The notes under the pieces were generated by a model. It was given only the letters and a program-made list of their open reading frames with translations, searched no databases and had not been told where the DNA came from. Below, piece after piece: positions 8,682 to 20,339 of a DNA stretch of 35,871 nucleotides (positions within the stretch are counted from its first letter, which is position 1; each line of letters starts with the position of its first letter). Source of the stretch: Chara braunii (lineage: Eukaryota > Streptophyta > Charophyceae > Charales > Characeae); contig BFEA01000018.1 in the NCBI GenBank assembly GCA_003427395.1, positions 2,797,245 through 2,833,115 on the forward strand, written 5' to 3'. Made by a program: the position numbers and the translations under genes.

Positions 8682-9427
8682 TAGGGTTACCTGACTGAAC
8701 GTTCGGACGTTCGGGGTCCCGTTCAGGGGCCGATCACCTTCAGGTTCGGCCCCCGCCAATTTTTTTTTCAGGGCCTTAAAATATATATATTGTTTTCTGC
8801 ATGTTTTGTTGTGAGTTCTCTATGATGTAACCTACACGCCTATAAATTTTGAAGCCATTCTGATAGGCCAACACAAACATTAAAAATCGTCAAAGATGGG
8901 GGTGTCAAAACGTGCTCGCCCACTCACTATTTTGTTTTTTTTCACTTTTTACTTTTTGTTTTTACTTTATTTCATAGCCTAAGCAATTCTATTATTTTTT
9001 GAAAACTTTTTAATTAGTTATTGATTATGTAAACTACATATCTGTAAATTTTCAGGGCATTTGTCAATGCCAAAAAATAATTAAAAATCGGCAAAGATGG
9101 CGGTGTCGAAAAGGTGTTGGCACACCCACTCGTTTTAATTCTCTTTTTATTTTTTCTTATTTTTATCATAGTGTTAAGTTTCTGTATTTGATTTTTAATT
9201 CAAATTTGGTAAAAAATTTGGAAGTAGTTCCCAGGTAAATGTTGTTTAGTTTATTTTTCTCCATAACATTTTGTCTTTTCAGAATTTTTTGAAAACTTTG
9301 TTTTTTTTTTGTTTTTTTTTTTTTTGTCCGCGTTCGGCCCGAACGGCCGAACGCCTTCCAAAGGCGTCCCGTACATTCGGGCATTCGGGTTCAGGCGTTC
9401 GGCCTGTCTCGAATGTCGGCAACCCTA
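8682..9427 (-). mobile_element. hAT-like MITE copy E
   Basis: Minus-strand copy, 746 bp. Ends TAGGGTTACC (8682-8691) and GGCAACCCTA (9418-9427). The right flank is TATATATA (9428-9435) but the left flank is copy D's end sequence, so there is no matching target duplication. Both core units and both arrays are present; left array has CGTTCGGCC/CGAACGGCCGAACG. Confidence 0.8.
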
Positions 9428-9437
9428 TATATATATA

Positions 9438-10142
9438 AGCGGACCCCCGAACGTTCGGGCGTTCGGACCCCGCAAAAAACTATTTTGACACTTAAACATT
9501 ATTATGTTTTTCTGAAAATTTTTATGTAAGTTCCTTGTGATGTAAGGTATCTCCCTCTTAATTGAGAAGCCATTCTGTTCAGCAAAAAAAAAAATGAAAA
9601 ATCGGCAAAGATGGTGGTGTCAAAACTTGCTTGCCCACTCACTAATTTATTTTTTCTCTTTTTTCACTTCTTGTTTTTCCTTTATTTCGGGCCATGAAAC
9701 AAAATATTATTTTTTTAAACTTTATTTTTATATTCTCTATTATATAAGATACACATATACAAATTTTCATGGCATTTGTCACAGCCAAAACAAAAAGAAA
9801 AATCACCAAAGATGGCGGTGTCAAAAACGTGCTCGCTCACTCAATAATTTCATTCTCGTTTTATTTTTTTTAATTTTTATTATTATTATTTAGTTTCAGT
9901 ATTTGATTTTTACTTCAAATTTCGTAAAGAATTTGGATGTAACATCAAGGAAAATGTTGTTTATTTTATTCTTATGTATAACATTCATTTGTTTCAGATT
10001 TTTTGGAGTTATGTTTTTTCTTGTTTTTTTTTGGGTGGGGGGTCTGCGTTCGGCCGAACGGCCGAACGTGTCGAGAGGGGGTGCCGAACGTTCGGGCGTT
10101 CGGGTTCGGGCGTTCGGTCCATCCCGAACGCCGGCAACCCTT
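9438..10142 (-). mobile_element. hAT-like MITE copy F, right end short
   Basis: Begins in the right array (CCCCCGAACGTTCGGGCG) without the terminal inverted repeat, carries both core units and ends at the left end CCGGCAACCCTT (to about 10142). The left array is well kept: CGTTCGGCCGAACGGCCGAACG. Confidence 0.75.
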
Positions 10143-10155
10143 TATATATATATAA

Positions 10156-10841
10156 TCCAAAAACTATGAAAACAAAATGTTATGCAGAAGAATAAACTGA
10201 ATAACATTTGCTTCAACATTATATCCAAATTCTTTACCAAATTTGAAATAAAAATCAAATATGAAAAATAAATAATAATAAAAATTAAAAAAATAAAACA
10301 ATAATGAAATTATTTAGTGGGCAAGCACGTTTTTGACACTGCCATCTTTGGCGATTTTTTATTTATTTTTGGATTTAACAAATGCTATGAAAATTTATAT
10401 ATGCGTACCTTACATAATAGATAACTCACAAATAAGGTTTGAAAAAATATTATTTTTTTTCATGCGCGAAAATAAAGGAAAAACAAAAAGTGAAAAGAAA
10501 GAAAAAACAAATGATACTAATTTATTAGTGAGTGGGCAAGCAAGTTTTGACACCATCATCTTTGTTGATTTTTCATTATTGTTTAGCTTTACAGACTACC
10601 TTCAAAATTAAGATGAAAATACCTTACATTACAAAGAACTCAGAAAACAACATTCAAAAAATATTACATTACAAAGAACTCAGACAACAACATTCAAAAA
10701 ATAATAATAATATTTAAGTGTCAAAATGATTTTTTGGGGGGATACGAACCCCTTCTGGTTCGGGCCCCATTTGGGGACCCGAGCGCCCGAATGTTCGGGG
10801 GTCAGCTTAGGGGCCTCCGTACGTTCGGTCTGACAACCCTG
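10156..10841 (+). mobile_element. hAT-like MITE copy G, left end missing
   Basis: Starts within the left core (AAAACTATGAAAAC, AACATTTGCTTC), runs through both units and a right array rich in CGGGCCCC/CGAATG words, and ends TGACAACCCTG (to 10841), giving the end CAGGGTTGTC on the minus strand. A small local duplication (TTACATTACAAAGAACTCAG at about 10624 and 10664) lies in unit 2. This is the most diverged long copy. Confidence 0.7.
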
Positions 10842-11950
10842 AAATTAATTATATTTTCTCTACTTTTTTAATATTTGAGCGGCTGATAAGAAGAAACCAA
10901 GTCCGAGAACAATGTTTTTTTTTTTTTTTTTGCTCAATGTTGTCGAACTGACTGCTAGTTTAGTAGAGGCACTACGAGAGGTCAACCCGAGAGCGGGGCA
11001 TGAAGTGTCGTTATTTCGAGGTTGAGGTGTTCTCGGACTGGGTGGTGACAAGCTGCGCTAAGTGGGAATGTGGGGGCTAAACAAAAGGGAAGGAAAAAAT
11101 GAGAAAGATGAAGACGAATGTGACGAAGGAAAGAAAGTACATAGTCAAGAAAGCGTGCGTGTTTGTTTCTCAACAAATTTTAGTCGGGAAGGTATCAAAA
11201 TTAATATTTCGGGGTGGACGACCCCGAATCTGAAGTCAGATTGGTGATCAGTGTGTCAGGTGAGGAGTTAGGATAGAAAATGAGGTGCGTGGATGACGAG
11301 GTGGAAAATATGGCAGGGGTAAAAATTGTTTATCTCGTCCGATTCATAACGAAATCGGTCGAGGAAGGATGTGAATTAACGGCTTTGACATGGGACGAAT
11401 CCGATGGCTGTGTTAAATTTGGAGCTTAGAGGCTTACTTTTTGTGTTGTGTCAATAAGGAGTTGTGTCAGGGGGGGAAGATTAATGAATTCGGGTGAAAT
11501 CTGAGTTAGGTGTGTGTGCGAAGGAAAGGACGAGCATGACTAGAAGACAAGGAGGAAGGAGGTCGGGCAGTGGTTTCATTGGAATATAAGTCAGGGGCTC
11601 CTTGTGAACCAGCCTTCACTTGGATGAGGACGCTGGTGTATCTTCCCATGTTTTAGCGAAAAACTTATTCTCATTTTGCACATTATAGGCATAGTGGAGC
11701 AGACCCGATGCTACTTCTCGTGAACGTTGTCGCAGGCCTCTTCGAGGTGACATCCATGTTCCTAGTGGGCGCATTGTTCAGCATGTTCCTCGTGTCCGAC
11801 TCAGAGGCCGTGTTAGTTGTGCTCGTGCCCATCTCCGTGTTTCGTTGCTCGTAGTGATCGTCCTCGACGTTACCTTGATCGATTTTCTTGAGAACGCGCA
11901 TGTGCGCATATTAGAGAGAGGGAGAGATAGAAGAGAGAGGGACACCAATG
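10842..11950. other. No gene seen; perfect 8-bp hairpin
   Basis: Old unique sequence with short ORFs only. TTCGGGGT (11208-11215) and ACCCCGAA (11221-11228) form a perfect stem with a GGACG loop. Confidence 0.4.
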
Positions 11951-11951
11951 A

Positions 11952-12240
11952 TTAACAGAGTAAACTGTTTTCATTTCTGAAATAATATTTTTTTGCCAAA
12001 GTTGTATATTTTTGTGAATTTTTTTTTTTTACTGTTGGAATTATACTTGACGGTTGTTTCAATTTTTGGTTAAAAAGGCCTTCGACCCTTCGGGTTTTCT
12101 TATAAATAGCATGAAAAAAAACACTTAAATTTTGGGTCTCCGTTAACCACCTGTGGTTAACAGGGTAAATTGTTATCATTGCTGAAATCATGTTTTTTTG
12201 GCCAAATTTTAAGTCGCATGGCAAGTGGTCGATAGACTTA
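11952..12240. repeat. Degenerate direct repeat (205 bp) with a 20-bp palindrome
   Basis: TTAACAGAGTAAACTGTT (11952) recurs as TTAACAGGGTAAATTGTT (12157), followed in both by a CATT.CTGAAAT.AT block. The second copy overlaps GTTAACCAC-CT-GTGGTTAAC (12142-12161), a perfect 9-bp stem. Confidence 0.7.
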
Positions 12241-14540
12241 CCCAATGGCAGGGGATTCCCACTGAGGGAGCAGTGTTCCTTCCGATGTTTTAGGGAAGAT
12301 TAATTCAGCAGCGAGTGAAATTGGTTGTATACCTACCCGAATTGTAGTGGGAGATTCATCCCCATTTTGTTGTTGGAAGCTGGACATGGTTGAATGGGAG
12401 AATTCACTCTCATTCACCTCACGTGGCCGTCGCTGATTTTCATCCTGATCCTGACATTACTTGTCGTCCTCGTGCTCACCTTGGGTGTTGGCCGTCGTCG
12501 TTGTGCAGTCAATCCTGTCAGAAAGTGGTGGTGCTCGTCATTTGTGGTAATGATCGTATTTTTGTACACAGTCTCGTGATAGCTCCTCGTCAAAGCGGTC
12601 ATTTCCTTGTATTGCCTAAAGTCAGTCATCTCGTTTATGATCGTCTTCACCCTCAAAGTTGGCTGCTCCACTGTGCTTGCTAAGGGTCGGATGGACCCGA
12701 CCGTAAGGTTGGCCAGCTATATTAAGGAAGGAGGGAGGAGCACGGGAGATAGAGATAGAGATAGGAGGGGGGGAATCACGTGGATGAGAATAACGACTCG
12801 GATTAGATGCACTGAGAGAAAGCGAGAGGGAGAGAGAGAGAAGGAGAGGGAAACACTTACCCTACACATTCATCTCCCCGTGTTCTGGAGGAAGATCCAT
12901 TTTTATTTAGCACATTTGGTGAATAGTGGATCAAGGCCCATAACCGCACATTTCAGCTTGTTACCATGATCATCTTTTTGTTGGTGCTCTCCTTATCCCG
13001 ATCCCGGCTGTGTCTTCATTGTGGCAGTCCAGTGGTCGTTAGTACAATGCTCGTCGTGGCCAGCATGCTTATTTAGAGCTTGCTTGTTTCCCTGCTCGCC
13101 ATGATGTGCGTGACTGTTGTGCTTATCAAGGAGTTGCAATTGAAGATACTCATATTGTCTTGATCGGTGTCTCCAACCTAGCATTTGCCATAAATATGGT
13201 CGTGCTCTGGAGATACGCACGTTGTTCATTGTAGTCATCTGCATCCTCGGTCCTCACTTTCCTTATAATCGCTGACATGATTCAGGCGCTGCTCTGCGTG
13301 TTCAGCTTCGAGCTCGCAATCGTGGTCGAGAGATAGTTGCTGCTCACCGTAATCTTCATTCGAGGTCAGAAGGTGGAGATCAGGGTGCTAATCGTCTTGA
13401 AGTTTATAGTGGCACTCGTACTGTTGATCGTGTTGATTTGGCATTGAGGCTCTATCACTGTTCATGATACTGTCTACCCCAACCGTCACCGTTCATGTAC
13501 TGTAGATGTCCATGATAGCTCATGCCTCCGCCTGTTTTGGTCCTTTTGGAGCCTTCATTCTATTCCCTACTGCTTCTGCCTCTTGCCATCGGAGCAGAGA
13601 CCATCATCACAGTTGAACTAAAGAGTCGTGAGTAAGTCGTTGTTATACGAGGAAGGTGTTTTGCATTGCACTTTTTGGGTATTACAACTACTGCGTTGAG
13701 CTGTTGTTCTGAGTCTGGAGTTGAAATTGGTCGTTAAAGAGTTGCAGTCCTTACAAACTGCAGCAGATCTTGCAATGAGTAGCAGCTTCTACCAGGCTGC
13801 GATTGCTTTCAACAACGTCATGGTTTGCTGCTACGGAGCTCAACTATTTCCATAGCAAACAATAGATTGTTGGAACGGATTAGTGTTACGACTGGTCTCT
13901 TTGATCTGCAAGTGTTGCTGACCAACAAACGTTTTTTAGAGGTTGTGATTGTTATTCTTGGTTTCATACTGCTGCAAACAGTTGGGGTACTCGTTGTTGC
14001 ATTGCAGAGTTCGTGGATTTGAAGTTGCCGCAAGAATGCTAGTTTTCACTCAGTTTCACTATTTCCTATCACGGTTGCCTATATTGAGAATGACATTGAG
14101 TCGGACCGTTGTTGAAATCTTGAGTTGAAGTTGTTGCAGTTACTGTTTTATCTCGTCCAGTTGTTGTAAAGGCCACTGTGATGCTGACCTTCATTTGTTG
14201 ATATGTTGATTTAGTTCCAAGTTGCTGCGTATGTTGGCTGATGTTGTTGGCAATACTACGAAGACAGGCATTGCTACTACTGTGTTCTGGGGTTGCTGTT
14301 GCTGAAGTCAAAATTGAGGTTGTTTGTGATTGCACAAGAAAATGTTGTTGTCTCTACAAGACGCGGGTGTTGTACATTCGGGGTGTATTGCCGTTTGTTT
14401 TCAGCAACAGTCCACTTGGGAGACTTTGTGAGAGTACTTACCTTGGTTATATGCGTTTGTTTGTGAGTTGGTTTGAGTTTCTCTTCCAATAGGTACTTGC
14501 TTTGGATGCTTGTCATGTGCTGGAGTGAAAAAAGTTGGCG
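12241..14540. other. GTTG/CAA-rich old sequence, no reliable gene
   Basis: The minus strand is rich in CAA, CAG, ACA and AAC, so short minus-strand frames (for example 12993-13244, 13818-14033, 14069-14335) read as Q/T/N/S/H-rich strings. Frames do not join and there is no domain. This looks like decayed CAA-type low-complexity DNA rather than coding exons; Q-rich exons are a weaker possibility. Confidence 0.4.
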
Positions 14541-15354
14541 AAGTTTTTGTTAACTTCATATCTGATTTAGTTTAAATCTTGGGAGCAGAATTTCGTATTT
14601 AGCCTTGTATAAATTATAAGAAGTTATTTTCTTTGGGGGAAGTGCTGCTAAAATTTCCTTAGATTTAAGGAGTTATATTATTTTTGGTTATTATAATTTT
14701 AGCAATTTACCCTATATAGAGAGGATGCTCTCGAAATTTTCTTTAATTTCTTGTGTTGACCAGAGAGAGGGTAAGGTTTAGTTTAATAAAGACTAGGGTA
14801 AGTTGTGATGTGAAGTTTATCCTCAATATGCTTAACTGTATTTTGGGCACAACTTGGTGCTTTGTTGCAGGTTTTTTCATTCGATCAAAGCTTGACTAGT
14901 TTCAGTCTCATCCTACAAGGATCAACGACTTATGTGATCATTTGATAACAGTTTGATTTACTACATAACTTTACTTACTTGTCCACCTCAACCGAAAGTC
15001 TTAGTCCCCGTTGATTTTATATTATTTTTTAGATTTTCACGCAAACTACTTTCTAAATGGTCATTTTTAATAACTTGTTATCTTTGTTATGAGATGGTGG
15101 AAAATGGTTGGGGCTTGTATGCGTAAGGTGGGGTATGAGTGGCAGAGAATGGTAAAAGTTGACTCCCTTAGTGTGTGGGATGATCGCAGGTATGTGTGAT
15201 AGGTGATGGATTGAGTCTTGGTGATTATCTATGTTTTTCGTGAATATTGTTGGACAAGCTACACTAATGTCTGTGAGAGTTATTTTTTTGATCTCACTCA
15301 ACCCTAATGCCTAAGTGTCTCAACAAGTTTATTTTTGCCCGGTCATTATACCCA
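14541..15354. other. No gene or repeat recognised
   Basis: Moderately AT-rich sequence with no supported feature. Confidence 0.35.
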
Positions 15355-15640
15355 GGGATCCGCACACACATTTAAGCGCAAGACCCACGATAAGTCGTTT
15401 ACGTACGCGCGACCTTGCAAGTTGGAGGTGTCCATCATTATTGTTTGCTTGTTGGTTGTTATGGTTGGACGTTAAAATCCGTAGTGGTTGTCAAAGTCAA
15501 ACCCCTTGATTTGTTTCAATGTCTCTGAATGTGTGCCTTCCTCGTCTGATTGGAGGGCGTTCCACCGCCATTGATTGTTGCAGTCGGTTTCACACTCTCT
15601 TGCGCATGATGCAAAAAAGGGATCCGCACACACATTTAAG
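15355..15640. repeat. Direct repeat of GGGATCCGCACACACATTTA, spacing 264
   Basis: An identical 22-base word lies at 15355-15376 and 15619-15640. Its flanks differ apart from a following CGCAA-like stretch. Possibly part of the minus-strand retroelement whose structured region starts at 15961. Confidence 0.7.
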
Positions 15641-15960
15641 GACACGCAATCGCATTCGCAATTGTCTAGTGTCAGAGGAACTACCCCTCAATACTCATTT
15701 CAGTCGACACCTAAGTGTTGAATGCGACCCTTGAAACCATTAAGGGTCACGTGATCATGGGCACGACATTATATGTCATCATTGCGACTGCTCACGTGTT
15801 CATGCATGACTAGTCAATATGATGAGGCTCGCGTCAAAGTCTCGCTGTCGAGCGCATCGGTCTCGCGCAGTGCAGGACCCTCCCGACCGCGCACGCAGGA
15901 GTTGGTCTACTTGCAATACACATGGAGCTTCCGCAAGCCGCGCCGACTGAATACACCAGC

Positions 15961-16190
15961 CATACCTCTCGTGAGCCCCTACAACAGGATAGGGCTTACG
16001 AGAGATGCAACTTACCTCCACCTTGCGGGAACTGTCAACTCCCTTCGGTGAGCGTATCCCGGCCGAGCTACCAGTCCACAGTACGAGAGTTAATCAGTTG
16101 CAATCGCAGAGGTGGACTAGCCGAGGGCGTTTCTCGTACGCTCTAACATTGGGGGTACACTCAGTCTCACGCCTCTATTGGCCCTGCACG
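15961..16190 (-). ncRNA. Structured repeat element, copy 1 (minus)
   Basis: Homologous, in inverted orientation, to 33340-33550. Read on minus: ACGAGAAACGCCCTCG, CCACCTCT, a core CTGGTAGCTCGGCCGGGATA, then two hairpins. Hairpin 1 pairs CTCACC with GGTGGAG (one bulge) around GGGA/TCCC; hairpin 2 (plus 15966-16004) pairs CCTCTCGT..GCCC with GGGC..ACGAGAG, about 15 bp with one bulge. Compared with copy 2, several stem positions change on both sides with pairing kept. The TAGCTCGGCCGG segment resembles a tRNA A box. In copy 2 the element lies just before a retroelement primer-binding site, so it may belong to the end of an LTR. Confidence 0.65.
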
Positions 16191-16199
16191 AGAACCGAT

Positions 16200-16873
16200 G
16201 CATTGTGGGGCTGAAGTCCCAATCATTAATCGTCATCGGTCGACTAGGACGTATCCCACTCACCACGCACTACACCACTTTTCAAAACATAAAATTAAAA
16301 ACACGCTCAAACAAAACACGACAACAACTGTTAGTCCCTTCTGTATCCAACCTATAACTTTTCGATGCGAAAATCGGATAGGCGACACACATTGTCATAC
16401 TTTTTTTAGTCGGGTCTTTTCGGACGACCAAAAAGCCAACAGGCTGTCACACAGGATTTTGGATGCTTTCGCAATAAATAAATTAAAGCAAATCCCTTCT
16501 GGTTGTGTGCGTCCGGCTTCGAGCGAGACCCTTCAATTACGGTCTTCACCGGTCCTCGGTCTTAGGAATCTTTTATTTTGATTCAGAATAGCAAAGAATC
16601 ATGCAAACAATAATCACAAAATGCTGGTATGTCATGCATACATCAGTTTGCTAATTTACTGACTTTGAGAACTGCGACAGCACCATCAGAGAACATGATC
16701 ACCAAGCAAAACGATGTAGTCCATGTAAAACTGACTGACTCGAGCAAAGACAAGGCTAAATGAGGGAAGAACAAAAACTCATAACAATCTTAGAAGACAC
16801 ACATGTGGAGAGCATGACCAACACTAGTCAGGAGTCCTCACTCATCGCTCTGAATCTCACACTCAATCTCTTA
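16200..16873. other. No gene recognised
   Basis: The 127-codon frame at 16198-16581 (plus) has no domain and ends without neighbours that would support it. Likely part of the same minus-strand retroelement remnant. Confidence 0.3.
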
Positions 16874-18037
16874 TTTTGCTGCATGTCGCATGTGCTTCCG
16901 GCTAAGTCTCCGTACTCTCTGAGGTTGTGACCTCTGAAAGTAGAGCCACCTGAATCTTGCGAGCCCTGAACACTTCCAATCGAGCCCCATGATATGGAAG
17001 TCAACCATAGCACAAAACTCCAACTACAAAGTAGAAAGATATGACTGAGAGAAAATCCCTCGTCTCAGCTCCCGGAACTCTAAGGGCTCGGTTACCGCCT
17101 TGTAATCAATCACCGCAGGAGAGATATACCTCTTGGCTAGTTCTACCAAGTCTCCCCAACAAGAACCGTATGTGAGAGGGAAAGGTACCGGAGGCTTGGG
17201 ATAGTCAGTGTAGAGCTTCGGTCCAAAGCTGCAGATCAACCTGGTACCATTCTCGTCGAACTTTTTTCCTCTCTCTTTAAGACACCTAGCAGTTGTGACC
17301 CAGACTGAATCGAAGTGTTCATGAGTCTCTTTGCCTTTCTTTAGATAGGACCTCAAATCATAAATGGTACCTTCTGCAAAACTGGTAAGAACAATGAAGA
17401 TTGACAAATCTCCCTGCCTGAAACAGGTTGCACCGATATACTGATACTGAATTGCTTCCTTGAGTGCAATATGATTGAGATTAGTCAATATTGTCTCGCT
17501 GACCGGAAATGATTGAACCGTACTCATGTGTGTAGTAGCTGCTGTCTTTCTGACTTTCCCAGTTTCATGGTTGTATTGTTTGTTGCTCGTGTTTTGATGA
17601 AGTACCGTGTGTCCAATTGTGATTTGTCTCTGATTTTGGTTCGTCCTCTCTAATCTATTTCTGTCTGATGCATGTTCGTCTCTCTTGGAAATGATGACTA
17701 GATTCACTTAGTGGTCACCTGCTACAACCCTCCTTGCTTCCTCAACAGATCCTACTGATGAGAGGGTGCTATGCAGTCTTCCGTCAACTCCATGAATGTA
17801 GTAGGTGTATTCAATCACTGTCTGATCTTTCACCAACGTCAGTGCGTGTTCCATCATGAACCTTGTTTGACGACGAAGGCCATGTGCCAGTCTTTCTTCC
17901 CAACCCTCGGTTCTGCCCTGGTGCAATGAGCAGGTAACTCTCACTGTATCCTCGCTTCGCATCTCCCTACAGAGGCCCATCACTTTAGGGATGAATGCAC
18001 TGCATTCATGTACTGCTGGGGTTGCTGGAAATGACTC
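16874..18037 (-). pseudogene. Unrecognised 388-codon frame with two stops
   Basis: One minus-strand frame is open from 18037 to 16874 apart from a TAA (plus 17708-17710) and a TAG (plus 17024-17026); a random frame this long would hold many more stops. Segment 1 (about 109 codons) contains MGLCREMRSEDTVRVTC, RTEGWEERL and YYIHGVDGRLHS. Segment 2 (about 227 codons) contains QGDLSIFIVLTSFAEG, DLRSYLKKGKETHEHFD, GTRLICSFGPKLYTDYPK and YGSCWGDLVELAKRYI. Segment 3 (about 50 codons) contains MVDFHIMGLDWKC and an Arg-rich end (RVRRLSRKHMRH). I recognise no family, signal peptide or membrane segment. There is no ATG near the start (the first Met follows GTG), so the true 5' end may be an upstream exon. 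The best intron candidate over the TAA (donor at 17718, acceptor at 17418) is 301 nt and would break the frame. It lies inside a minus-strand retroelement-like tract. Young pseudogene or readthrough gene. Confidence 0.5.
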
Positions 18038-18199
18038 TTATATTACTGATTTTTTATATGCAGAATGCTGGTTTAGCATGTGGCAGATAAAGGCCAACAC
18101 AGGGTGGTTACCAATTAACCGCCTTTGTTGAAGATGACTGATAATTCGTTGGTTTGCTTAGTCGAAGAAATTGATTGGATCACTGAACACTTAGACTGA

Positions 18200-20330
18200 G
18201 AGTCACGGAAGATGTTTCAAATGTTTAAGCCGCCGTCACGGTCGTAGAGGTAGAAAGCGTACTTCAATATCCCGACTTGCCAAACTTCATAACTTGGGTT
18301 GTTCCTACTCTTCATTACTTTATAAAGTCATATTATACTCTCCTCTCATGATATGAGAAGTTCAGTCTCGGGTGGTCCCTTTACTCGTTGCTTCGTGGTA
18401 TAAGTTGCAAAGTTTTGCTTTCGATCATAACACTTACCAATAGTCTGTTACTGAGGTGCTAGTGAGCGAGACCAAGTCAAGCCAAATAACAGACAACTCA
18501 TACGTCGTGGGGATCATGACTAAAAACCAATCGTTATTGATCTCAGTTTTGCAGACACCAAGATCGGTAACTTGCTCTCAAGCTTGACACATAGTAGACA
18601 GCCTCCGATCCTATATGGTACGGAGTTCAGGCAGAGTGTTACTTCCGTCCATATGAGAAATAGAAGGGCCACCAGTGACCATCTCATGCAATTTCAACCC
18701 TGAGTTTCATTGAATTAATATATCTCTCACGTGTTGAGTAACAACGCAGTGTGGTCCAGAGACAGGCTGCTTTTGCCCAGTACAGGGGTCCTAAGCTTTG
18801 TTACTCATTGGATCAAGACAGGTCTGTCTTCCAATCGCGCTGTTCTAAGGTCAGCGTTCAGTTCCGTCTGCTAAGACAGACACAAAGGAAATAATACATG
18901 CTTCAAGTCATAGTCGAGTCGGGTTGGGTAAGCCTGAATGGGTAAAGTATCTGTTGTCAACGCAGTAGTTCCACGTAAGATCCTTGTTTGTTTTACCGCT
19001 AGGTCCCGCCCCCTTGGATCCCATTCACGCGAGCATTTCCTGACACAACTAGGTCAAGGATCGCTGGTAACTTGAACCCAACTTCTGCAGGATTTTAAAT
19101 ATGCTGACGCAAATCCATACTCAAAGTCCCGATTGTCTCAACTCATGGGTATGGTTTACTTTTGCCGACCCGTTAGCCTCACTCGGCTCAGGGCACTAGC
19201 CTGCTCTAATGAGCATGATCTGGCCAGTCAGAATGAATTTTCTATTTTTGTGACAGTCCGTTGACGGACTAAGGGTCACTAGTTTAAATCCACTATGACC
19301 TGTCAGGTCTTATTTATGTCATTTAAGGTAAGTAAACAGAAGGGCGAACCTTCCCAAGTGTAGTTGATAACAATACCTCCCGAGGTTTGCCGCTACAGAT
19401 CATGAGGCTCCACCCATTTGTCATGTTAAGCGTAATTTTGTCTTTATGCAATACAGAGTGTTGCTAAGAGTGAGCACATTCATTTCGAAAAAGGACTAAA
19501 ATTGTATGTGTACAACACTGAGTACCACTACGCGTCCCGCACGGCATACAACGAGAGATATAACACTCCTTTATTGCACAGAATACGTGGTCCCAATTCT
19601 CCAAACACTTGGGGCGTCGTGATGTTCAAAGAAGTTTTCAGGTCAATACCCTTTTCTGGATAATCAAACCCGAATAGTTAACTACATGTGTGATGGTCAA
19701 ATAACCCAATCACGCGAGCATCACTCTTGAAGCGTCAGCGAGCGGTGTATTTTTCGCTCTGAGTCCTACACGATATATCAAGCATAGGGGAGACCACGCA
19801 CTCTTTCAGACTAGCACAAACCTCGTCACCACTCTTGAAGGGCAGAGACCCTTCAAGATCGTTGACAAGACTAAGGTCAAAGGTCGTACGAAAACTGAAA
19901 CATTAAGCCTCTTTTTTGTTTACCATAGAGGAACAAAAAAAAACACTGTGTTTAAGCGTGGCCAGCTACCCTCGATGATCCTTCCCAACAAGGTCCTCCT
20001 CTTACGGGGGCCTGGTAAAAGCAAGCGCAGGGATTAGTCCCCATCGAGTAAAAGTCAGGCGAGAAGGTACGCCACTTTCCTTATGAAAGACTTCTTCCCG
20101 CCCATAAGAAGACACTCGTGGATTAGAAAACACAATTTGAGTACTTCTCTCTTACCACAGGGTCACCTCTTTCTCCAAGATGAGACGCCAGTCTGATACA
20201 ACTCTCTGATTAGTAGGCTAAAGCTTGATGAGTATGCACAGGGAAAACCAGCGCATATCATTAAGCTCGCCGACCTTAATCAGAATGACCCCCGTCCAAA
20301 GAGAGAGCCCACGTGAATCATCAAAAAAAA
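18200..20330. other. ORF-poor stretch dense in short hairpins
   Basis: No frame of 60 codons exists on either strand for about 2.5 kb upstream of the pseudogene. Perfect or near-perfect inverted repeats are frequent: TCTCAT-GAT-ATGAGA (about 18346), CTCCG..CGGAG (about 18602), ATTGG..AAGACAG-GT-CTGTCTT-CCAAT (about 18807), AGTCCGT-TG-ACGGACT (19255-19270), GACCT-GTC-AGGTC (about 19299), TCTTGAAGGG-N6-CCCTTCAAGA (19833-19858), GGCG..CGCC (about 20057). This recalls the hairpin array at 30.9-32.8 kb, though the loops are not shared. Confidence 0.4.
19833..19858. other. Perfect 10-bp hairpin
   Basis: TCTTGAAGGG (19833-19842) and CCCTTCAAGA (19849-19858) with loop CAGAGA. Confidence 0.8.
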
Positions 20331-20339
20331 ATGAGAACC

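Noticed and set aside
5622-10142. Two duplicated A-B-C and D-E-F blocks (orientation + - - twice, spacing about 2.3 kb)
   Set aside because: Core sequence groups A with D and E rather than B with E, so independent insertions or other rearrangements fit better than a block duplication.
15925-15950. Diverged primer-binding site after the minus-strand structured element (GGCGCGGCTTGCGG)
   Set aside because: Resembles the tRNA-Asp site only with several gaps; cannot be supported by eye.
17418-17718. Intron removing the TAA of the two-stop frame
   Set aside because: The candidate is 301 nt long, not a multiple of three, so splicing would throw the downstream frame out.
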